NCBI GenBank assembly: GCA_022826755.1
Contig: JAJDUG010000075.1
Span: forward strand, 1-64,000
Length of the DNA stretch: 64,000 nucleotides
Direction: 5' to 3'
Source: Acidobacteriota bacterium
GTDB taxonomy: Bacteria; Acidobacteriota; Terriglobia; Versatilivoradales; Versatilivoraceae
Part shown: positions 58,869 to 64,000 of the stretch, piece by piece
Numbering within the stretch: position 1 is the stretch's first letter
Layout: each line of letters starts with the position of its first letter
The notes under the pieces: generated by a model
Told to the model about the DNA's origin: nothing
The model's database searches: none
Seen by the model: the letters and a program-made list of their open reading frames with translations, nothing else
Position numbers and translations under genes: made by a program

Positions 58869-60458
58869 ATGCGAAGAGCAATCGCAGGAGTGGGGGCATG
58901 GGTCTGGCTAGGCTGCTTCTCTGTTGCGACCGCCCAGCTTCCCCCGGAGGTATTGGTGGATCAGTATCTCCTTCGGGCCGATCGGCTGATGGAAGGCAAA
59001 GAAACGAAAGCTGCTCTCGACATGATGAGCAAAATCGTCGCAATACGACAAGCCCATGATCTGACATTGCCTGATGAGTTCCACTTCAAGTATGCGAAGG
59101 TTGCTTTTTCGGCAGGCTTACTCCAGAACGCTAAGGAATCCGTGAACAGGTATTTGATGGTCGCCGGGAGAGAAAGCGAATTCTATAGGGAGGCGCTGAA
59201 CTTGTCGATCGAGATCGGGGAGCTGCAGGGTGAAAAGCCCTCTTGCACTGGCAAGCCAAAAGGCTCCGAATGTTGGATGGAACTGGCCAATCCGTCGAGA
59301 AGCTATGTATGGACTTCCGACTACCAGCCGTACCAGACCGTTATCTGGACTGGGGGATATGTCGGGAATGTGGCCCACGGGAAGGGTACGCTCAAGCGGA
59401 TCTGGAAATTGGACCAACAGCTCCCCCATGCGTCGCTGTCGCGGCTCGACGGAGCCAAATGTACATCACAGTCGAAAGGTTCCTCGTGCTGGACGGAGCT
59501 GACGGGACAGGAGGGATGCTATGTCTGGAGTACTAACCCCCAGCCAAATCAAACTGTGACATGGACGGCAGACTGTTCCGGGGGACGGGCTCAGGGGAAG
59601 GGGATACTCACGTGGGTCTCGGACAGGAGCGAGAAAACTCGAGAAGGTAGGGGAGATCTCCAACATGGCAAAATGCACGGCCAGTGGATCTGGTTCAACC
59701 AAGATGGAAGCAAGAGAGATAGTTTTTATGTGGACGGAGAGCGGGTCGGGCGCACCGCGGAAGACGAATATGTAATGAAGGGGCGACTAGTGAAAGGAAG
59801 GTTGCATGGCCACTGGGTCCAGCGCTATGGGGACGGAAACGTCACGGAAGGCCCCTACGTAAGCGGCAAGCGGCATGGGGACTGGGTCTGGCGCGACAAG
59901 GACGGAAGGATCACTCGGGAAGGATCCTACGCGAACGGCAAGCGGCATGGGGGTTGGGTCGAGCGTTTCACCAACGGCGATGTAAATCTGGGCCCCTATT
60001 GGGAGGATAGGCGACACGGCAATTGGATCATTCGCTGGGCGAACGGAACCATTGAGGGCGTCTACTACGAACACGGAAGAGAGCGGAATTCCTGGTTCCA
60101 CAGAGACGCAAACGGAACGACATACGACGGTCATGTTGTTGCCGGCAAGCGGTTCGGCAAGTGGACCATAAAGACCAAAAACGGCATGCTGCTCGGAGAA
60201 GGCCCCTATGCGGAGGGGAAGAAACACGGCTTTTGGACTGAATTTTATTTCAAAACGAAGAATCGCAAACTATACATCGAAGGCTCCTACGCCGACGGAC
60301 TGAGGCAGGGACGCTGGAACATTTATCGGTTCCTGGACAGAAAAAAGAGGGTCAGGGGAGGCGGATTCTATATCGATGGAGAGAAGATCGGCTCTTGGGT
60401 CGAATTCAGGCACAATGACGGAAGAAAAACAAAGATCAGGTATGGCGGAAACAAGTGA
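58869..60458 (+). CDS. secreted MORN-type repeat protein
   Basis: A 529-residue secreted protein. A signal peptide (about residues 1-22) is followed by a helical, TPR-like part (about 30-115). Two copies of a cysteine-bearing module come next: SCTGKPKGSECWMELANPSRSYVW...GKGTL and KCTSQSKGSSCWTELTGQEGCYVW...GKGIL. The rest is built from about ten MORN-like repeats of the form G-x-[YF]-x-x-G-[KR]-x-H-G-x-W (GPYVSGKRHGDWVWRDKDGR, GSYANGKRHGGWVERF, GPYAEGKKHGFWTEFY). Such repeats give a ribbon-like scaffold. GTG at 58,866 and ATG at 58,869 are next to each other; GGAGGA upstream suits the ATG. Function unknown. Confidence 0.85.
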   Translation: MRRAIAGVGAWVWLGCFSVATAQLPPEVLVDQYLLRADRLMEGKETKAALDMMSKIVAIRQAHDLTLPDEFHFKYAKVAFSAGLLQNAKESVNRYLMVAGRESEFYREALNLSIEIGELQGEKPSCTGKPKGSECWMELANPSRSYVWTSDYQPYQTVIWTGGYVGNVAHGKGTLKRIWKLDQQLPHASLSRLDGAKCTSQSKGSSCWTELTGQEGCYVWSTNPQPNQTVTWTADCSGGRAQGKGILTWVSDRSEKTREGRGDLQHGKMHGQWIWFNQDGSKRDSFYVDGERVGRTAEDEYVMKGRLVKGRLHGHWVQRYGDGNVTEGPYVSGKRHGDWVWRDKDGRITREGSYANGKRHGGWVERFTNGDVNLGPYWEDRRHGNWIIRWANGTIEGVYYEHGRERNSWFHRDANGTTYDGHVVAGKRFGKWTIKTKNGMLLGEGPYAEGKKHGFWTEFYFKTKNRKLYIEGSYADGLRQGRWNIYRFLDRKKRVRGGGFYIDGEKIGSWVEFRHNDGRKTKIRYGGNK

Positions 60459-60587
60459 TGATGGATCGCTCTGAGCTAGCCGGCAGTTCTCACAAGTCAC
60501 CGGAAACATCCTGCAACGATAGTTTATTTGTGGTTGGGATAACCTGACGGGATTGAAGCTCTCGGGGGGGAGCGGAGGAACTGAGCC

Positions 60588-61394
60588 TTGAAAAGAGGAA
60601 TCATCCTGGCGGGTCTCTTGGGCTGCGCGTTGGCGGGCGTGGAGCGGCTGCCGGGGCACGGGGTGCTGGACCGGGTGGTGCAGCACCACATCGTGGCCAC
60701 GGCGGGAGCCTCCCACCTGGACGTGACGGTGGAGTTGACCTTTCATTCCGATTTCGCTCAACGGGAGTGCCGGCGGCTGGATGCGGACGGCGACGGACTG
60801 ATCCCGGCCGAGGAGACCCGGCGATATCCGGACGAGATTCTGGGCACTCTTGAAGCGGGCCTTTGGATCTCGGCAGGGAAGCGGGAGATCTACCTGACTA
60901 CCCTGCATCCCCCCGAAGTGGATCTGCTGGAGAATGAGGCGGCAGGGGCGCATCCGTTGCGAGTGAGGGCCTCCTACGTGGCTAGGCTTGACGACCGGAT
61001 GAGACAAGCCGGGCCGGTGGAACTGGAAGACCGACTCTGGCCGGAGGCTCCGGCTCTCTGCTCTCTGCAGGTTCGGAGCCAGGAACGCACGGGCGGGCTG
61101 GTCCGCAAGCCCTTGAGATTCTGGAACCACGACCGGGTTGAGCAGTTGATCGCCACCCGGCTGGACAGCCTGGACGAGGTGGAACGGCTGGTGGCCCGGG
61201 CCCGGTCGATCCACGGGAGCGAAGTCAGCGATGAGCCCCGGGGCGAAGGTGAACGAGCCGCATGGTGGGAGACCCGGCGACTGGCCGAGCAGGGACCCGA
61301 ACTGCTGGACAGGGTGGCCGAGGCCAGGCGCATCTACCGGCAACTGCGCCAGCGCTGGAAGCGGGAAGGCTCCCAACGTCAGGGGATTCGTTGA
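60588..61394 (+). CDS. secreted protein with an EF-hand-like site
   Basis: A 268-residue protein with a short signal peptide (MKRGIILAGLLGCALAG). The first domain includes CRRLDADGDGLIPAEE, an EF-hand-type calcium-binding loop, in a beta-rich context (HLDVTVELTFHSDFAQ) that resembles the extracytoplasmic part of the HupE-like protein at 23,974. The C-terminal 90 residues (RVEQLIATRLDSLDEVERLVARARSI, RVAEARRIYRQLRQRWKREG) are helical. The start is a TTG, with GGAGGA nine bases upstream. I do not recognise a family. It is followed by a phytanoyl-CoA dioxygenase gene on the same strand, 83 bases later. Confidence 0.68.
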   Translation: MKRGIILAGLLGCALAGVERLPGHGVLDRVVQHHIVATAGASHLDVTVELTFHSDFAQRECRRLDADGDGLIPAEETRRYPDEILGTLEAGLWISAGKREIYLTTLHPPEVDLLENEAAGAHPLRVRASYVARLDDRMRQAGPVELEDRLWPEAPALCSLQVRSQERTGGLVRKPLRFWNHDRVEQLIATRLDSLDEVERLVARARSIHGSEVSDEPRGEGERAAWWETRRLAEQGPELLDRVAEARRIYRQLRQRWKREGSQRQGIR

Positions 61395-61477
61395 GAAGCC
61401 GCCCCCCCTGGGTTGGAACCCGCTTGCCATCGACCGGGTTTTGGCTGTAGCCTGACTCATTGGAAACGGAGGAAAAC

Positions 61478-62344
61478 ATGCTGAGCCCAGAGCAGGTGCG
61501 CCAATACCACACCGACGGCTTTACCGTTTGCGACGGGTTCCTGCCGGAAGGGGAGGTCGACCGATTCCGGGAAGAAATCGAGGGCATCTGCTCCGGGAAC
61601 ACCCTGGCGAATCACGACAGCACCCTGATGGAAATGGAACCCGCCCAGACCCCTGAGGGAACCCGCGTGAGGCGGATCTACCAGCCCTGCCACCACTTTC
61701 CGGAATTCGGCCGCCTTTCGGTTTCGGACAGGCTGCTGGACTGCGTGGAGCAGCTTCTGGGGCCCGATCTGCTGATCCAGTACAGCAAGATCAACATGAA
61801 GCCCGCCGATGTGGGCTCGGTGGTGGAGTGGCACCAGGACCTGTCGTACTATCCTCTGACCAACCGGGACTCGCTGGCGGTCCTTTTCTATCTGGACGAC
61901 GCCAGCCAACGCAACGGCTGCCTGAAGATCATCCCCGGCCGCCACACCGGGCCACTGCTGAGCCACACCCGGGACGGCCTCTTCCAGGGCCGGGTTACCG
62001 AACCCGTGGATGGCTCCGGGGCGTTGCCCGTGGAGGGCGGAGCCGGAACCGCCATCTTCATGCACTGCATGGCCCCCCATGCCTCGGCCCCCAACACCTC
62101 CTCCCACCCGCGGCGAACCCTCATTCTCAGCTACCGGGCCGCCGACGCCTTCCGCATTTACGACGGCGAGAACACGGCCACCAGCGAGGTCTTTGTCCGC
62201 CTGGTCCGGGGACGCCACCGCAGCGTGGCTCGCTTTGACATGAACGAGTTTCCCATTCCCACCTATCCTGGAAAGTTCGTCTCCCTCTACGATCTTCAGG
62301 GCAAGTCCCGCCAATCGGAGGTCCAGCAGGAATCCGTTGGATAG
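61478..62344 (+). CDS. phytanoyl-CoA dioxygenase (PhyH) family protein
   Basis: A 288-residue iron(II)/2-oxoglutarate-dependent oxygenase. LSPEQVRQYHTDGFTVCDGFLPEGEV is the family N-terminus. VEWHQDLSYYPLTNRDSLAVLFYLDDASQRNGCLKIIPGRHTGPL contains the H-x-D iron ligands (WHQD), FMHCMAPHASAPNTSSHPRRTLILSYRAAD carries the distal histidine, and the arginine that binds 2-oxoglutarate is in RRTLILSYR. The substrate is unknown; many bacterial members hydroxylate small molecules. The ATG at 61,478 follows GGAGG; an earlier TTG at 61,460 is possible. It converges with the hypothetical gene at 62,803, with a 458-base repeat-rich gap. Confidence 0.93.
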   Translation: MLSPEQVRQYHTDGFTVCDGFLPEGEVDRFREEIEGICSGNTLANHDSTLMEMEPAQTPEGTRVRRIYQPCHHFPEFGRLSVSDRLLDCVEQLLGPDLLIQYSKINMKPADVGSVVEWHQDLSYYPLTNRDSLAVLFYLDDASQRNGCLKIIPGRHTGPLLSHTRDGLFQGRVTEPVDGSGALPVEGGAGTAIFMHCMAPHASAPNTSSHPRRTLILSYRAADAFRIYDGENTATSEVFVRLVRGRHRSVARFDMNEFPIPTYPGKFVSLYDLQGKSRQSEVQQESVG

Positions 62345-62407
62345 CCGGGGGCAGCGCGACCCGCCGCCAAGGTGCCACTCGAAGTGCCTCTGATCGTCAC
62401 TTTCGGA

Positions 62408-62800
62408 ACGCCGCGTTGGCCCCCTCCGGCTCGACAGCGGGCTGGGCCCTCTCGCGACGCCGCGTCGGCCCCCCTCCGGCTCGAAGACGGGCTTCGCCCT
62501 CTCGCCGACTCCCCCTCAAGGGGGGAGTGATTACAGTTGCTCCTTGCGAGGTTTCAGTTACCCCCCGCAGATCATCCCGCCCCTCAATCCCCCCAAACGT
62601 CCCTTCAAACACTCGAGTATCACTCCCCCCTTGAGGGGGAGTCGCAGAAGCCCGAGCCGAATGGCGAAGGCTTCTGCGGAGGGGGGTACGCACAAGGCGA
62701 GCCAACGGCGAGATCTTGTGCGCCGTCGCGGGTTCGCAAAGTCCAACCTACAGGCGAAGACCGATGCGGCGGGGGGTGGGCGCCGGGCTGCCAAACCGCG
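62408..62800. repeat. dispersed intergenic repeat, copy 2, with a 25-base perfect inverted repeat
   Basis: This stretch fills the gap between convergent genes and shares two blocks with the copy at 4675-4764: 62,408-62,429 and the identical 19 bases at 62,654-62,672. In addition 62,507-62,531 and 62,619-62,643 are perfect reverse complements over 25 bases with an 87-base spacer, and each arm contains a smaller palindrome (CCCCCTCAAGGGGGG). The inner 137-base unit looks like a MITE or REP-like insertion into the repeat. No gene is seen here. Confidence 0.75.
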
Positions 62801-62802
62801 GG

Positions 62803-63165
62803 TCAGAGAAACGCTTCCAGATACTTCAGGGGTTGAGGCGACAGCAGGAGTTGGTCCAGGTGGTACTGCCAGCAGCGCTCGGTGTCGGTGGACTCGAACT
62901 CCACCCTGCACCGGGAGCAGTGGACCAGGGCCACCCAGTGGTGGGGGTCGCTGCCGAAAAAGGCTTCGGCGAACTCTTCGGAAAGCAGAATCCGGTCGGG
63001 GTGGTTGAACAGCCAGCTCTTTCTGTCCAGCCGGGAGGCGTTGACCCGGACCGTTCCCTGGTGGAGGACCACCCCGTCGTAGCGATAGCCCATGTCCCGA
63101 ATGCCCAGCCACCCCTGGGCCACGGCCCGATCGACGGCCTTGATCAGGATCTCTCTTTCGGGCAT
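62803..63165 (-). CDS. hypothetical protein (cysteine and histidine bearing)
   Basis: A 120-residue protein that I do not recognise. MPEREILIKAVDRAVAQGWLGIRDMGYRYDG is its N-terminus. The middle has SWLFNHPDRILLSEEFAEAFFGSDPHHWVALVHCSRCRVEFEST, with a CSRC pair and two histidines that may bind zinc, and it ends in helical YLEAFL. The start at 63,165 is chosen because the frame upstream runs into the palindromic intergenic repeat. It converges with the dioxygenase and is on the same strand as the DUF1501 gene at 63,420. No signal or membrane segment. Confidence 0.65.
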   Translation of the reverse strand: MPEREILIKAVDRAVAQGWLGIRDMGYRYDGVVLHQGTVRVNASRLDRKSWLFNHPDRILLSEEFAEAFFGSDPHHWVALVHCSRCRVEFESTDTERCWQYHLDQLLLSPQPLKYLEAFL

Positions 63166-63253
63166 GACATTGGGCTGGCAAAGGTCATGATCTGCAGACT
63201 CCGCCCTGTGCATCCTGCGCATTGATGTAGGGGATCCATCCAGGAACAAGGAT

Positions 63254-63270
63254 GCGGGCGCGACGCCCGC
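63254..63270. repeat. short palindromic intergenic element
   Basis: GCGGGCG (63,254-63,260), a three-base loop, and CGCCCGC (63,264-63,270) form a perfect hairpin in the 254-base gap 63,166-63,419. The rest of the gap shows no gene. Elements with this core are common between genes of related bacteria, as recalled from general knowledge; no third copy was found elsewhere in this window. Confidence 0.5.
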
Positions 63271-63419
63271 GCTCCCGGGGGCCACGACCCATCCCGACAG
63301 CAAATCCCGCACCCTGACGAAATCAGAAAAAGGCTCGGCTCTTTGTAGTATTTCTTCGTGCCCCTCTGTGGAGTAGGGGCCGACATTGGGTAGAGACGGG
63401 CATGGCCGGTCTCAGCGGC

Positions 63420-64000
63420 TCACGCCATGATTTTTTGGGCGACCACGCCGTGAACATCGGTCAGGCGGAAATCGCGGCCGCCGTGGTGGTAGGTGAGGGC
63501 CTCGTGATCCAGGCCGAGCAGGTGGAGGATGGTGGCATGCAGGTCGTGAATGTGCATGCGATCCTCCACGGCGTGATAGCCGAATTCGTCGGTGGCTCCG
63601 TAGGTGGCTCCCGGCTTGACCCCGCCGCCGGCCATCCACATGGTGTAGCCGTAGGGGTTGTGGTCGCGGCCGTCGTGCTGGGCGAAGGGCGTGCGTCCGA
63701 ACTCGCCTCCCCACACCACCAGCGTATCCTTAAGCAGCCCGCGGGCCTTGAGGTCGGTCAACAGTCCCGCGATAGGCCTGTCCACCTCGCGGGCGTTCTG
63801 GGCGTGCAGCCGCGCCAGATCGCTATGCTGGTCCCACTTGTAGCTGTGCCAGCAGCGCACCACCCGCACACCCCTCTCCACCAGCCTGCGGGCCAGCAGC
63901 AACTGCCAGCCGTAGTCGTGGGTGCGCTTGTCGTCCAGACCGTAGAGCTTCCGGGTGGCTTCCGATTCCCCCTTGATATCCAGGATCTCCGGAGCGTCCA
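63420..64000 (-). CDS. DUF1501 protein, C-terminal part (cut by window edge)
   Basis: The C-terminal 193 codons of a second DUF1501 protein; the frame is open to the right edge ([48 protein letters not shown]). The diagnostic metal-site region [36 protein letters not shown] and the end [41 protein letters not shown] match the protein at 48,460 closely. The start, leader and partner gene lie outside the window. A PSCyt1-type partner would be expected upstream (to the right). Confidence 0.92.
   Translation of the reverse strand, partial: DAPEILDIKGESEATRKLYGLDDKRTHDYGWQLLLARRLVERGVRVVRCWHSYKWDQHSDLARLHAQNAREVDRPIAGLLTDLKARGLLKDTLVVWGGEFGRTPFAQHDGRDHNPYGYTMWMAGGGVKPGATYGATDEFGYHAVEDRMHIHDLHATILHLLGLDHEALTYHHGGRDFRLTDVHGVVAQKIMA

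Noticed and set aside
58869-60458. The MORN-type repeats as a CRISPR-like or tandem DNA repeat
   Set aside because: The repeats are protein-level, diverged at the DNA level, and lack constant spacers.

Overview
The window is high-GC bacterial DNA from an Acidobacteriota-like organism. I infer this from gene content: Oar-type TonB-dependent receptors with a carboxypeptidase-regulatory domain, a planctomycete/acidobacterial-style PSCyt1-DUF1549-DUF1553 protein next to a DUF1501 protein, FG-GAP and family 9 carbohydrate-binding secreted proteins, and phytanoyl-CoA dioxygenase and sugar-isomerase genes. No rRNA, tRNA, integrase, transposase or CRISPR array was seen.

Layout. 1-9.9 kb: a truncated TonB receptor, a Tsx-like channel plus NCS2 purine/pyrimidine permease, a methyltransferase, a complete TonB receptor, a GT-C glycosyltransferase and a DUF547 lipoprotein. 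10-13.7 kb: small secreted and outer-membrane proteins, then an ARPP-1 protein divergent from a MerR-type regulator. 13.8-18.5 kb: a compact defence-like operon, read leftwards, of Fic, DUF3696 ATPase, PIN nuclease and ATP-dependent RNA ligase. It is bracketed by two direct copies of a leader repeat. 18.5-30.6 kb: a shikimate-dehydrogenase-like gene, a sugar-type ABC binding protein and permease without an ATPase, a secreted glycosyl-hydrolase-like protein, a HupE/UreJ protein, an M20 peptidase, and an FG-GAP/CBM9 pair. 30.7-41.5 kb: a restriction-type island with Dcm methylase, GHKL (MORC-like) ATPase, Z1 helicase, DUF4420 nuclease, AIPR protein and a PD-(D/E)XK nuclease, plus divergent vsr. 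41.9-50.6 kb: VOC protein, a second glycosyl-hydrolase-like protein, a FitAB-type toxin-antitoxin pair, DUF4864, PSCyt1/DUF1549/DUF1553 and DUF1501. 50.6-53.1 kb: a POTRA-like secreted protein and an AAA ATPase/TOPRIM-like pair. 53.1-64 kb: PQQ-repeat protein, LDH2-type dehydrogenase, Nramp-like transporter, RraA-like protein, TIM-barrel isomerase, MORN-repeat protein, phytanoyl-CoA dioxygenase and a truncated DUF1501 gene.

The best candidate for an undescribed system is the Fic-ATPase-PIN-RNA ligase operon at 13,976-17,704. Its genes all overlap. A PIN nuclease leaves the 5'-phosphate and 3'-hydroxyl ends that such a ligase can seal, so the operon may hold both an RNA-cutting effector and its repair enzyme. 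The Fic protein has alanine where its class normally has the inhibitory glutamate. A second striking point is the in-frame TAA in the Z1 helicase gene at 36,739-36,741, in an otherwise intact restriction-type operon.
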